Shown: positions 11,524 to 22,249, numbered from the stretch's first letter. The stretch: DNA of 64,000 nucleotides from Lepidonotus clava (GCA_936440205.1 OW387145.1:25051075-25115074), one strand, 5' to 3'. Notes: generated from the letters alone by a model not told the origin. Program-made: numbers and translations.

Positions 11524-12328
11524 GTAATTTTGTATATCACATTTATTTATAATAAAATGACATCCGAATATAACTGATAACATGAGTATATTGAAAAACA
11601 ATGCTTTTTTTGGAAATTTATGGATATCTAAGATCTTACCATCGTGGACATTCGTTTAAAAAGAAATTAAACACGATTCATCTCAATTATATCCCAGAAA
11701 GTAGATTGAACAAATTTTCGCTTTAGTTTCCATTACAGCGACATTTTGTTTTATCATTTATATAATATCAATGACATAATCATATTCTTACAGGGACCAT
11801 GTGGCAGATATTCTACACAAACCCACTTTGTTATTTGCTACTCTAACTTTTATTAGTGTCCAAAGTCTTGGGCCGTAAGTCTTGTTCCATCTGTGGTGTA
11901 GTCCTTGGTTACCAGTCCTGGCTATCTTTCTGTGTGACTGCAGGTCCCTTAGACCAAAGGGCTCGTGCCAAGGCTCCTCCACATAACAGATAGATCAGGG
12001 GCCACTTCAGGTCAGCGGAGAAACACTTACCGATGCAGATTGACCGGCGGATTTACATGCCGCAGTAACTCAGCCTGATAAATCAATGTCCACCGTCCGT
12101 ATACTCTCTACACGTGTATACAAGGACGCAATAAGAACATTTTAACGCGTTTCGGGAAGTTTCTTAGGAAAACCTGCAATATATCATATGTGTCATGAGG
12201 TTCATTTAGGGGCAACATAATACAATAATTATGTCTTTCTATTGTCAAGGTATGAGAAGGAGTTAGTGACCATATGAACATTTCAAGAACAATAATTTTA
12301 AAGCAAAAGGTTGTATTGTAAACACTCC
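11524..12328. other. AT-rich stretch with further splice-like segments
   Basis: Contains a second splice-bounded segment on the plus strand (11794-11874: acceptor ATATTCTTACAG, donor GTAAGTCTTG) and one on the minus strand (12031-12074: donor GTAAGTGTT, acceptor TTTATCAG). Both are short and match nothing known. Otherwise AT-rich background. Confidence 0.35.
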
Positions 12329-12368
12329 AAAACACAGCAATTGCTGTCAAAACACAGCAATTGCTGTC
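12329..12368 (+). repeat. Perfect 20-bp tandem duplication
   Basis: Two identical 20-bp copies (12329-12348 and 12349-12368). Each contains the perfect palindrome ACAGCAATTGCTGT with a central CAATTG E-box. Identity of the copies points to a recent duplication. Confidence 0.9.
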
Positions 12369-12576
12369 ATTCGTTCTATACTGATACCATGGTGTGCCTA
12401 CTCGTTTTGCTCTATGTGGAAGAATACCCGATTTGAACAGAATGATAAATTCTGAGAAAAAGAAAATACGGTCCGATGGTGATCCAACCAAGATAATTTT
12501 CGAATAAAATAGAGTAGTTAGATTAGGTTAGCTGCATATTCTACATGAAACAATAATTTAGTATTTGACTGCATAA

Positions 12577-12930
12577 AGGGAGCCAAAAGCAATTGTATGT
12601 CATTTTGTGAACTCAAATAACCATGAAAATACATTCCAAGGGTCTAACTTTAGCCGTTGGTACAGTATAAATCGTAATCACTAAGTATAACATCATTTGA
12701 ATTCCATAATACTCATGTCATTTATGCCTGTAGACAGGAATGTTTGCAAACAAACGAATTTTGGTGGGTCACCAAAATTGACTAGAAGGGAATATTTATG
12801 TATTTCAATGTAGTTTAAGTCTTTATTCACAGTCTACATTTTCTCACATGCCTAGGTTATGACCATAGAATATATTTCAACAGTAAATAGAATTTGCAAA
12901 ATTTTGACCAAACATTGCTTTTGGCTCCCT
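12577..12930. mobile_element. Harbinger- or piggyBac-type MITE, 354 bp
   Basis: Perfect terminal inverted repeat AGGGAGCCAAAAGCAAT: 12577-12593 on the left and its reverse complement at 12914-12930 on the right. Flanks are TAA on the left and TTA on the right, fitting a 3-bp TWA target as in PIF/Harbinger elements, although a decayed TTAA is possible. The AT-rich interior has no coding potential but carries a perfect 9-bp hairpin (ATTTTGGTG/CACCAAAAT near 12758-12778). Non-autonomous. Confidence 0.75.
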
Positions 12931-13032
12931 TTAATCACTGTGTTTCACAAACCTACTCCTATCTTCTGAAATATAAGCCCAAGAACTTGACTTAAAACTT
13001 CTTTGGAGCATCCTTTCCATGTGGTGAGTCGC

Positions 13033-13700
13033 CTATCGTGAACTACAAACCCGAAAATGATTTGTTCCCGTACATGGTGGAAGACCCACACGACCCTGTA
13101 GTTTGACTTTACTATCCGGAACTGAGAAGGGGCACGGACTGCGATGAATAGTGTTGTGATTCAAAGCTCGCTCGGGTAGGCAGTGGACACAATGATTGTG
13201 TCCTACAAGGCCTGCTGGGGTTGCTGCTGACAAACCCTTGATTCTGCCCATTGACTCCCCCCACACCCACCCTGGGAGTAGTGTGGGTACTACAAAGCCG
13301 AGTAGGCCATAAAACGGGCCCTGCGACAAAAGGCCGGACCTAATCTGCCTGTTCACATGGTGCCCACCTCCCGTGTATATAGGCATCATGTGAGTGGTTC
13401 CCACCCACCCCTCCAGCTCCCCAACCCCTGCCCACTCCCTCCAGCAGGGCTAAATGCGCGGGGCCTTCCCCGGAGGGATTTACTGATAGCCCTGCTCCGT
13501 GGGGGAACCTGGGTCGGGAGGAAACAGACCGATCCGATCTGGTCCCGTGTCGACCGGCCTAAATGGAATGGAAGCCGGGCCATTTTGGGTTGTTCGTCGA
13601 TATATCACCGCCCCCACCCCCCTTACCAGTCCCTCTCTCCCCAACCCCTACCAGGCGAGCACTGCTGGGCTGACGATTGCTGGTGAAGCTGCCTGCAGGC
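13033..13700. other. GC-rich stretch, candidate regulatory or low-complexity region
   Basis: GC-rich with many CCCACC/CCCCACCC words, including CCCACCCTGGGAG and CACCCCCCTTACC. Open frames occur on both strands at once, as expected from low stop-codon density; none looks like a known protein. GC-box-like words could bind KLF/SP factors. No palindrome of the GAGCWGCTC type. Confidence 0.3.
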
Positions 13701-14270
13701 TACGAGCGGGTTTGTCCTCAGTTACAAAATGCATAAAATATATTCTGTACTTACATATATTTACATGCATGTTAACTAGAGAGAGTAAAAGTTAGGTAGT
13801 TATGATTGAGCAATGCCTTGTAAAGTGAAAGGTTTGCAGCGTTTCTAACTCTTATTGGTAGTTGCAGAGACAAGCGTTGGGATATTATATTATCCCATTT
13901 TACGTTCGCGCTTTTGGTTCCCAGAACGCCTGTGCCCTCTACATCATATCGCGCATGAAGAACTCAAAATCATACGTTGAAGAGATCGTATGATACCATT
14001 ATTTTAAACAGCAGCTCAATGCTTCTATGTAAGAGCTAAGATATACACATAAACTAATCTAGAAATAGAATAATTCATGATGTGTACTACGGTCTCCTCG
14101 GAGGGTACACTGTAGGCAGTTGATAAATATTGCAATGGCATTAAGGTCGATATTGGCTCCCTAATTAGGAACATTATCATATGAAGTGGTGTAGATATAC
14201 ATATCTACACAGCACAGGAAGTATTTAGCCAGGTCAGACATGATTGGTCCTATTCCTAAGAAAGCAAGGG
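13701..14270. other. AT-rich intergenic stretch, nothing recognised
   Basis: AT-rich background without repeat pairs or protein-like frames. Confidence 0.5.
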
Positions 14271-14760
14271 GGACCCTAGATTAGCAAAGAACAACCTAGA
14301 TTAGCCTTATGTGCAGACACACACGAGTGTTGGCTTTCTGAGCAGCTCACTCTGTTGTCAGTATATACAGTCAACATTGTAAATGCTAAGCACCAATGTC
14401 CAGATCTGCTCCTGGAGTGACTCATGCAGCAGGGGCCGGCCATAAGCAGACTGGGGAGATGTAAAGGGGGCCTGTTGCGGAGGGCATGCAGGCTCCCAAC
14501 ATGAAGCCGTGTACACGAGTTACAGGGGACGGCAAAGCCCATTAAGGTAAAGCGTCCAGCCCGCCACCACCAACCCACCTCCCACACCCCACCACTCACT
14601 CCTACACAACCCTCATTACGCCTCTCGGGGCGCGGGGTGGGGTGGGGTGGCGTCCTGCATGGAATAAGCAGAGGGGCTAAGCCCTGTCCGAGTAAAGGTC
14701 CGGAGGGGCAGGGCTCGCATTTGCTTGGGCGTTTCCTGCCTTTTTGTTTATATCCCTTAA
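14271..14760. promoter_or_regulatory. Island with GAGCAGCTC and paired AGATTAGC sites
   Basis: AGATTAGC occurs twice, exactly 20 bp apart (14278-14285 and 14298-14305), followed by GAGCAGCTC at 14340-14348 and then a GC-rich tail with GGGGTGGGGTGG near 14635. TAATC is the core bound by K50-type homeodomains (OTX, PITX, GSC). The combination recurs at 19.9 and 28.5 kb. Minus-strand open frames here are long but featureless. Confidence 0.4.
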
Positions 14761-14839
14761 TCTTTACAAACAAGAAAAAATTATCACCTCATGATTCCTC
14801 ACTGGAATGTACACTGGATCTTAACATAAACGCAATATC

Positions 14840-15530
14840 TTGAGTTGTGAGTCTATCCGAGTGAGACCCAATTACCAACATAGGGGTTTTGTTAAAAAAA
14901 GATTCCTCCAGGGTTTGTCCCGAAGGAAAGAGTTAAAGGCAGGCCCCCATAAGGGGCCAGACACAGCCCGTCGGCACGTCAACACAAGTGTCGGTATGTC
15001 AATTTTACTCGATCCCCATGGCAACAGCCCTGGAGGAGCAAGGATCTTGGGGATCAGGGGGATTATGCCTGAGCCTAGCCGGATCCCCGTCGACGCCTTC
15101 CGGATCCGGTATAGGTGCGAGGTGAGACCGGACGCTCGTCTGTATGTATCGGAAGTTGGGGGTCGACCAAACCCATAAACACCGGCGTTTTCGTAGCAAA
15201 GACAACACCAAACCGCACTAAAAATAGTTTCTGACTTGCATAGAAATGGGGCTTTCACACACATAAATACACATCTATATTCAAATAAGGACATGGGTGT
15301 TATTAGTCTATCCATACCATGACGTATGGAAGGATGGGTTGACAATGGACTCAAATAAATGCGGATCATTTCAGTGGCATTATATGATGCTAATCCATCA
15401 CCCCCAGCCTCCAGGAGGTGACAGCAGAACGTGGACTGGCAGACAGGCTGTCGCCACTCGCTGACCGTTCGTTCACACCATAACCACAGGATTGCCATGG
15501 AGACCGACGTCAACAACTAATGCTTCCTCA
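14840..15530. promoter_or_regulatory. GC-rich region with RFX-type sites
   Basis: Contains CCATGGCAAC (about 15017-15026, an RFX half plus partner) and a near-canonical X-box at 15491-15504. GGATCCGG and CGGATCCCC words cluster near 15080-15110. The minus strand is open for 214 codons across this region, but the translation has no recognisable domain, so I read it as a regulatory or neutral GC-rich segment rather than a gene. Confidence 0.3.
15491..15504 (+). promoter_or_regulatory. RFX X-box-like site
   Basis: ATTGCCATGGAGAC closely follows the RFX consensus GTTGCCATGGCAAC, keeping both half-sites and their spacing. RFX factors control ciliary and neural genes in animals. Single sites occur by chance, so confidence is moderate. 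Confidence 0.45.
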
Positions 15531-15987
15531 TATTTCCGTGGTCATGGAATATAGCAAGTCATCCAAGCTACTTTTTTTAGAGGTTGTTTTGTAGATTTCA
15601 AGTTGTCACGGAATAAAACGAATTGTAATAACTACCTTAGATATAGCATTGGGATTGAGGGCGTTCCAACATTCACCGAATACCCCAGAACTATTGTCAT
15701 TGGTATTGTAACAACAATCTCGCAAGGGAGTAGCCCTCATCTTCACCCTGGCTTTGTAACTGATGACATTAAACTCTTCATGGAATGACAGAACAAGGCT
15801 GTGCTTTGAAGACCAACTTGCGAGACACTAATTCAGACTAAACATCTAAAATAAGAAATCGGACTTATGAACAATACTGTAATAAGTTTTTACAACAATG
15901 GCGTGGGAAGAAAAAAGTGCACATGTATACGCCAGATATATAGTTATCGCCTCCTTGACAAGCGGAAAAAATGATGATCATTCGATG
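15531..15987. other. AT-rich intergenic stretch, nothing recognised
   Basis: AT-rich background without supported features. Confidence 0.5.
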
Positions 15988-15990
15988 ACA

Positions 15991-16118
15991 GCGTCCCCTA
16001 GTGAGGATTACCCCAACTACTGACCAGCCCGTCACGTGACTGACCGGCGGGGTCACCGGGGATATTATGGGATGGCGGGGCTGACAGGGGTACTTCGTGT
16101 TCTGTCACCAGGGGGCGT
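15991..16118. promoter_or_regulatory. Pair of CTCF-like sites, opposite orientations
   Basis: A minus-strand match, TCACTAGGGGACGC, covers 15991-16004 and a plus-strand match, TCACCAGGGGGCGT, covers 16105-16118. Each fits 12 of 14 positions of CCA(C/G)(T/C)AGGGGGCGC. CTCF is found across bilaterian animals, where its role in loop formation is best shown in vertebrates. A further plus-strand site follows at 17102. Confidence 0.45.
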
Positions 16119-16329
16119 GACGGTGATCCATCAGCCCTGATCAGAGTCAGTCTGTTCGCTGATAGATTGATGTATTAAACTTCACTGACGGAACCTTCGT
16201 GTACACCCGATTTAAACAGGGCCTATCGATCCTGAAACAAGGGTTTTATCGATTATATTTCATACAACAATGTAAAATCAGGGCACAAGGGTATAGGATG
16301 GGGCTATAGCTTAGAGGGGTTGTTTTTGT

Positions 16330-16402
16330 AGGGGTTACCTAGGAAATGAGGGTAATTGAGGAGGAGGAGGTGGAGGAGCAGCTGGAAGGAGGGGGAGGAG
16401 GG
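16330..16402 (+). repeat. Purine-rich GGAGGA low-complexity tract
   Basis: Runs of GGAGGAGGAGG and GGAGGGGGAGGAGGG with a single GAGCAGCTG near the centre (one mismatch to the recurrent palindrome). Possible triplex- or quadruplex-forming DNA. Confidence 0.7.
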
Positions 16403-16674
16403 TAGCCACCTCAAGCAACACGCCTTGGTGCAGAATAGAGATACTTCAGTTTACTTACTAACTAAAGATAAAGGTCTATAGTAATGAATTCTACAGCCAT
16501 GCACGTGAGGGAAATGTGAAACATACGTTATGTAACAAAACATTAGGGAGAAACATATGCATTACTAGGATCTACTTTTTCTCTCTTCGTGGTCAATTGT
16601 TTTATGATTCTAAATTAATCAACCTATAACTGAGAGATTAAACAACCAGCTTACAACTTATTACACGAAAGAAA
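16403..16674. other. AT-rich spacer before minisatellite
   Basis: AT-rich sequence with nothing recognised. Confidence 0.5.
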
Positions 16675-17040
16675 GAAGCCACTGCAGAAGCCACTACAGA
16701 AGCCACTACAGAATCCACTACAGAAGCCAGTGCGAAAGCCACTACAGAAGCCTCTAAATAATACTCTTCAGAATTCAATACAGAATCCACTACAGAATCT
16801 ACTGCAAAAAACATTACAGAAGCCACTACAGAAGCCCCTAGAGAAGCCACTATAGAAGCCACTATAGAAGCCACTGCAGGAGCCACTTCAGAATCCACTA
16901 CAGAAGCCACTGCAGAAGCCACTGTAGAAGTCACTGCAGAAGCCATTGCAGAAGTCACTGTAGAAGCCGCAGCAGAAACTGCTGTAGAAGCCAATCTAAG
17001 GGGCGCTGCATAAGCCACAGTGGAAGCCATTGCTGAAGCC
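16675..17040. repeat. 12-bp minisatellite, GAAGCCACTACA units
   Basis: About 30 diverged copies of a 12-bp unit, GAAGCCACTACA. Because 12 is a multiple of three and length changes kept the phase, the minus strand is open right across the array and beyond (16638-17210), giving a Val-Ala-Ser repeat. The plus strand reads as a Glu-Ala-Thr-Thr repeat, like a mucin-type low-complexity protein, but is interrupted by stop codons. I see no exon signals, so it is called as a repeat. A decayed Thr-rich coding exon remains a possible alternative. Confidence 0.85.
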
Positions 17041-17330
17041 AGGTCAACACTGTTCTCATGCCTGCCGCATGGTGGCGTGGTACGGCCATCAGCTGGGTTG
17101 GCCACCAGGGGGCGTCTGGGGGCCGGGTTACCGTGTAAACGGGTCGTAAACCCGAGGTCACTCCATCTCCATGGTGATGTATGAAACTCATTCCAGAACA
17201 GTTTAGGCACATTCTGGGCCCTTCATGCCTGGCCACCATTATACCCTCTAGACCTCGCCTTTGCATGGACCCCCTCTCCGGGAGTGTGCTAATTGACTTC
17301 CAGGTCCGGAACTTTCCTCCTGCCTTAAAT
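17041..17330. promoter_or_regulatory. GC-rich flank of the minisatellite with CTCF-like site
   Basis: GC-rich segment containing CCACCAGGGGGCGT at 17102-17115 (plus orientation, 13 of 14 positions of the CTCF core) and CTCCATGGTGATG near 17167, a weak RFX-like word. Together with 16105 this makes two plus-oriented CTCF-like sites about 1 kb apart. Confidence 0.5.
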
Positions 17331-18889
17331 ATTCATACGAGGTCAGAATGACCTCTATTTTGTTCTATGGGTAATATCGAGACACCATTATGTAAATGCG
17401 ACCAGTGAGAAGTGACCCGTCCACTGGGCCGTGTGGATTAAGTGCACAACGCATAAAATTATGCCAGAACATGGCAGGGAATGTAGAACTACTCATTTAA
17501 GCTTTCCTAATAACATTTTCAAATGATGGAATGCAATCTTCATGCTTGTGATCATGTAAAGAATAAGATCGAGTATCACACAGTACAAGTGCTTCCTGTG
17601 GATTCTCCCGAACACAGACGTGATATATAAATCTATGAGATCCTGGTAACTTATAGAAATACTCGAAAATCCGCTTGACATCACTAATGAGGGATGAATT
17701 ACTATATCTCCAGCTTTCCAAGAAATTATTTGTGTAAGAGTTTCATATAAACAGTTTAACATTTCCAAAGTTGAACCTATTACTCCAACTGATAACTGTT
17801 CAAAACAAAGTTTCTTTTCGGTCCGAGCAGTTTGGGCTATGCAGAACTATAAACGGGTTCCCTTGCATGTCCCACTATGGGTTTCTACCATAAATAGACC
17901 ACGAAGCACGATATAAAGCCGTTATCAATAATCCAATAAATAAGGCTTAGTCGGCCAGGATGTCAGGCCTAGGGGGTCAGTGACATAATAAAACTTAATA
18001 CCACGTCCTCTTAGGCAGGACATGGAATGGCTTTTAAGTGACACGTGTGTCGTCAGTTGAGACGAGCAGGAGGAGGGACCCATCTCTGGCCGCCTCCTGG
18101 TAGCTCCTCTAGTGGGTACTAAGTCTAATGACGACAAGGAGAAGCCTGGCAAGGAGGTTTACTTGCTCAGGGCTTTAGTTTTTTGTATCTGGGTTTTAGG
18201 ATCCGGGCCACAGAGAAATGTAATATTGATTTATGTGGAAACAGGGCAATTCAATAGTGGGTTCTCAAAGTTTGTTAGAACAGAACGTCATTTATTTTGC
18301 GTTGGGTATGGTTCTACCGTTTCCATTGTGTCTTCTAATGTTAAGCGGGGTTGCCCATTATTCTGAGAATCAAAAGAACCAGAGTTTTTGGCTTTCATCT
18401 CTGAAAAGGTGACCCGAATACTGCATTGACTTTAGTTCTAGTACAACCACAAGCTGAATCAATAATCCACTTTTAGAAACATGTAGAAATACTTACTTAT
18501 CAATATTAGTGGAAAGTAATTGAAATACAATGATATTATGTTCTTATTCCAGAAAGAACTGCGATAGTGTCAAATCGGCTGCTATTATGGATGTAGCTAA
18601 ATACAAGCACTTAGTTCTCAGGCGAGATGACCACCTTCCTAACTAATCCAAACTGAAAAACGCGGGAAAATACTCTATTGTTTAAAAAAGACGCCTCTAT
18701 ACGACTGAGTGAAGGATGCTTTGTTACCTGACATATACCAAGACAATCCCTTCCCTTTATTTAATTCTGGATATGTCCCTTGAACTGTTGAAAGGGGAAA
18801 GTCAAACGTAAATACATCGTATTTCACATAGGACCATAGCATGTGGAACGACCTGTTGAACAAGAAGATAGGGATGATATAAGGGTGTG
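17331..18889. other. AT-rich intergenic stretch
   Basis: Mostly AT-rich, with a mild GC patch near 18030-18120. Short open frames on both strands have no recognisable content. No repeats noticed. Confidence 0.45.
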
Positions 18890-19060
18890 TCACTCAGCCC
18901 TGAGCAGCTCGCTCTATAAGTGATAGGCAGGCTCCATCCCTGATCAATTACGTGGCTGCTGTAGGGACCATACCCTCACAGAACACTTATCAACACGTCC
19001 ATACGGGACAGGCCCACTATACATCTTACCACACGCCCACATCACTCTCCACCCAAAGCC
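18890..19060. promoter_or_regulatory. Island with GAGCAGCTC and TCAATTA
   Basis: GAGCAGCTC lies at 18902-18910, inside CTGAGCAGCTCGCTC, and is followed by TGATCAATTACG near 18941-18952, a homeodomain-type core. It fits the palindrome-plus-homeodomain pattern seen at 36.9, 50.3 and 53.5 kb. Confidence 0.35.
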
Positions 19061-19840
19061 ATCTATCTAATTGGAATTCTGAAATGGGCTGAAGATGAGA
19101 CGCTGCTAGTAAATTGACTCATCGAATAATTCTTTGATGTATCGGTTGCTGCATGCATGCAGAAGGTGATATGTTAAAGCAGTTGGTGGGAGACTGCATA
19201 ATGCCTTTTGGGTCTGTCAGTTAGCTGGATCTATATATGCAGTGCAATACGTCAGAGCCCACCCTGCTGATGTCTGGATAGCTCAGGGGTTGCTACTTCT
19301 TAATTGATGGTCCTTGCTGGCGCCCTGACGTCTCTGGGAGAAGGGTCTGTACTTGATGAATTATTGATCGTGTTAGACACATGGATGTTGCTATGTATGG
19401 GCGTACATATATCTGAACACAAAAAAGAACAGCCATGATGAATGAGAGTGCATCGAAGAAACTAAATCCTGATTGCTGTCGGTGGCCTTAAATTGGTCCT
19501 GCGGCCAGGCTTTAAATTGGATAAAAGATCGAGTCTTAAATGCAATAAAGGATTGGTCCTAAATTTAATAAAAAGATCCAGAAGTCCTACAGAATAGCAA
19601 ATTGAGGACTGGTGTTAAAAGAAAACAACACGATCAGCGAACGTCCTGAAAGTAGAACTTTAGGGAGAGACCTTTCTTAGCTTCCAATTCATATGGATAA
19701 TCTTTGATAAACTTCCAGGATCAAGCTGTAAGTGAAATCAAGAAAAATCCTAAATCATTTTAAAAATCCAAATATATTATATTTATATATCTATACTTGT
19801 AATTAGCTTTTCCTTCCCGCCCACCCTTCCTCCCATGAAT
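19061..19840. other. Intergenic stretch, nothing recognised
   Basis: Contains a minor run of ATTGG/TTAAAT-rich near-repeats between 19480 and 19570 (TTAAATTGG and related words, GATCGAGTC/GATCCAG). No gene signal. Confidence 0.4.
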
Positions 19841-20010
19841 GGTTCAACTGCGGAAACAGCTGCTGAGCTACTCACACCTCGGGAGCTGCTCAGAGAAGGT
19901 CATTAGATTAGCGCCTTCATTGTCTGGGCCTCAGGGTAGGAGTAAACAAGGCCAGCGGTTGGGGCTTTTGGGGCCTTAGGAGAGAAAGGAGAGGGCGATG
20001 GCTATTCTCC
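19841..20010. promoter_or_regulatory. Island with GAGCTRCTC pair and AGATTAGC
   Basis: GAGCTACTC (19865-19873, one mismatch) and GAGCTGCTC (19883-19891, exact) lie 18 bp apart, followed by AGATTAGC at 19905-19912. The 18-bp spacing recurs at 24993/25011 and 28512/28530. A CAGCTG E-box is at about 19858. Confidence 0.45.
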
Positions 20011-20489
20011 GCCGGTAAACCACTTCTATACCAGTTCACAAGCAACTCAGTCAAACTGTCGACTGTAATACACTCTGCATCTCTGAAGCAGGTTTTTGCA
20101 TACCAATATTTATTGTCTAGATATACAGCCTTTGCTTATTTCCGTTTCATAAATTAGCACAAATGACAGAGAATACTCTAGCAATTATGTTGGAATATTT
20201 TCCAACGGTGTCATGGAACTGTACTAAGGTCATGTCTTTGGTGACCATGTTCTAGTCGGATCAGTTGTACTCTTCAGTTACCATTGAAATGCACAATAAA
20301 CAACATTGTACCTCTGCAAGTGATCGAGTGTCTTTAGTTAGACCTGAACCACCAAGATGAGGAGAACTCTACCAATATTCATCTGTTAACTTAATAATTA
20401 TAGACCTAGTTCAATAGAGTGCCGCCTTGCTAGCGGAATAGGCCTGAACTATCAATTGTGGTATGGGATCCAATGGAAATCGTTGGGTG
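20011..20489. other. AT-rich intergenic stretch, nothing recognised
   Basis: AT-rich background without supported features. Confidence 0.5.
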
Positions 20490-20958
20490 CAGGCCTTCTA
20501 TGGGAGGGTTCACTTCGCAGGTTCATGGGAAAGGTGTGTACATAGTAAGTCGAACTTACTTACCATTATGGAACATTCATGATATAAGTTATAAATATGA
20601 TGGAACAGTTAGCTTCAATATTTATCATTTCAACTATATCATAACTCTTAAGTAAAATTACATCATTGTTCTGAAGTACAACAATATCCTAGGATGTTTC
20701 CATGGTGCCCATCACTTTGAATTGCAGGAATCTTTTCAATTCCAATGCATGCCTACAGGCCTTCTATGGGAGGGTTCACTGCGCAGGTTCATGGGAAAAG
20801 TGAAATAAGTTATAAGTATGATGGAACAATTAGCTTCAATATTTATTATCTCAACTATATCATAACTCTTAAGTGAAATTGCATCATTGTTCTGAAGTAC
20901 AACACTATCCTATGATGTTTCCATGGTGCCCATTCCTTTAAATTGCAGGAATCCTTTG
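20490..20958 (+). repeat. Diverged direct tandem duplication
   Basis: Copy 1 (20490-20738) and copy 2 (20756-20958) share long near-identical runs, for example CTTCTATGGGAGGGTTCAC near the starts and TGAAGTACAAC and GATGTTTCCATGGTGCCCAT toward the ends. Copy 1 holds about 45 bp (after 20537) that copy 2 lacks. Identity elsewhere looks to be over 90 percent. This is a local segmental duplication rather than a recognised mobile element. Confidence 0.9.
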
Positions 20959-21561
20959 TATAGATGAATCAACGAAATGAAAACGCGCTTGCAGTACATA
21001 AAATCCAGGCAACAACAGTATCCTGGCTAAAACAGATACAGTGGGATGGTGAAGAATCCCGGCCACCCTATAGCGACCTGCCTATTAAGTCCTGATTTTC
21101 ATGAATCACTGAAGATGGCGCTATAACGCTGGTGCTTGGCAGGGCCTATGTGACCCGTGACAATAAGCCTGTGACATGTGAAATGAGTTGGACCGACAAT
21201 CGCGCGGCCACCCCGGCCTTCCGGGTCAGGGGTCAATTAGTGGTGTCCCTTTTCCGGCTCCAGCCTGGCTGGATGGGGTGGGTGAAAATGGCGGGCAGGG
21301 GCTCAAATTAACGATAACAGGTCCACAGTGGGCGTTTGTTATGAAGTCCCACTCAATTCGCATGCAACAGCCAGGGGGTCAGGGACATAAAAAAGAACAG
21401 GATGGACAGTTAGTATGTCGCACTAGGCAGGCCAGTATTGTTAGATTATTTAGGTAGAAAATAGCATAGATTCGATACATATAGGGTTTAGTTTCTGCTG
21501 ATGTTAATAAGAAAGTCTCACTACCTGTATTTATCTGATATGGATTGATTCTTCACAGTAA
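20959..21561. other. Intergenic stretch, GC-rich from 21100 to 21430
   Basis: The GC-rich part contains GGTCAATTAGTGGTG near 21232 (homeodomain TAATT core). A plus-strand open frame of 89 codons (21188-21457) has no recognisable features. Possible regulatory module; weak. Confidence 0.3.
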
Positions 21562-21769
21562 AGCCCTGTTTCCACCAGGCGATTTTACTACCTATTTCAA
21601 AAATCGGCAGTGGGAATATTAGTTAATCACAAAAGTCTTATACCATTAGAAAGCATTTTTAATTCTCTTTCTAATGGTATTAACATATATAATCTGTTGT
21701 TATAATACTAGTTAAAAGTAATAAATTACTAAATAATCGATGGTTAAATCGGTTGGTGGAAACAGGGCA
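21562..21769. mobile_element. PIF/Harbinger-like MITE, 208 bp
   Basis: The ends are inverted copies: AGCCCTGTTTCCACCA at 21562-21577 and TGGTGGAAACAGGGCA at 21754-21769, flanked by TAA on the left and TTA on the right (TWA target, typical of PIF/Harbinger). A perfect 13-bp internal hairpin, TACCATTAGAAAG (21641-21653) with CTTTCTAATGGTA (21667-21679), sits near the centre. No coding capacity. The element at 10848 is an older relative of the same length. Confidence 0.8.
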
Positions 21770-22040
21770 TTACCCATTTGAACAGTTGAATACAAGTATT
21801 GTTTTTCAATGCGAACTAGATAACGCTTGTCCTAGTTTTAATAAACCTGTCTTGCTCAAAATTAACAGAGCAATCATATCAACAACGGATACAAAATCAA
21901 AACTAGTTAGTCTCCGGGCATGAGAGCAACCACCAAGATCCACCTGCCCTCCTGCCAAAAAGAAAGAGAGAAACTCTAGAAAAGAAGAACGCAGCTGCCT
22001 AGTTCGATTTGTCGCAGTCTTATTTGAGTAAGGAAGTTAC
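21770..22040. other. AT-rich spacer
   Basis: Nothing recognised. Confidence 0.5.
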
Positions 22041-22249
22041 GACGATTATCAATTATAGGTGTAACAGTGAGCAGGTGATGGGCGGATGTCGTGAGCAGTT
22101 CGCCCCGTCTGTATACCCCATCAAAGGGCGAGCTGAGCGGTCGTTGGCTGTGACCTGAGACAGACCCTGATCGGCCCCAGGTCGTTAGCACCTCGCCCTG
22201 CCCGCTGCACGGGTGTCGGATTCTCATCACTCTCCTGTCTGTCTTTCAG
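22041..22249. promoter_or_regulatory. GC-rich island with near-match palindrome, ending in a splice acceptor
   Basis: Contains GAGCAGTTC at 22093-22101 (one mismatch to GAGCAGCTC), GGTGTAACAG/GGTGTCGG words, and a very strong pyrimidine tract CTCCTGTCTGTCTTTCAG ending at 22249. It may be an intron end, a regulatory island, or both. Confidence 0.3.

Noticed and set aside
12031-12074. Minus-strand 44-bp segment with donor GTAAGTGTT
   Set aside because: Good donor but weak acceptor, very short, no recognisable peptide.
14872-15516. Minus-strand open frame of 214 codons
   Set aside because: GC-rich region with few stops; no domain, repeat or signal peptide, and competing frames overlap it on the other strand.
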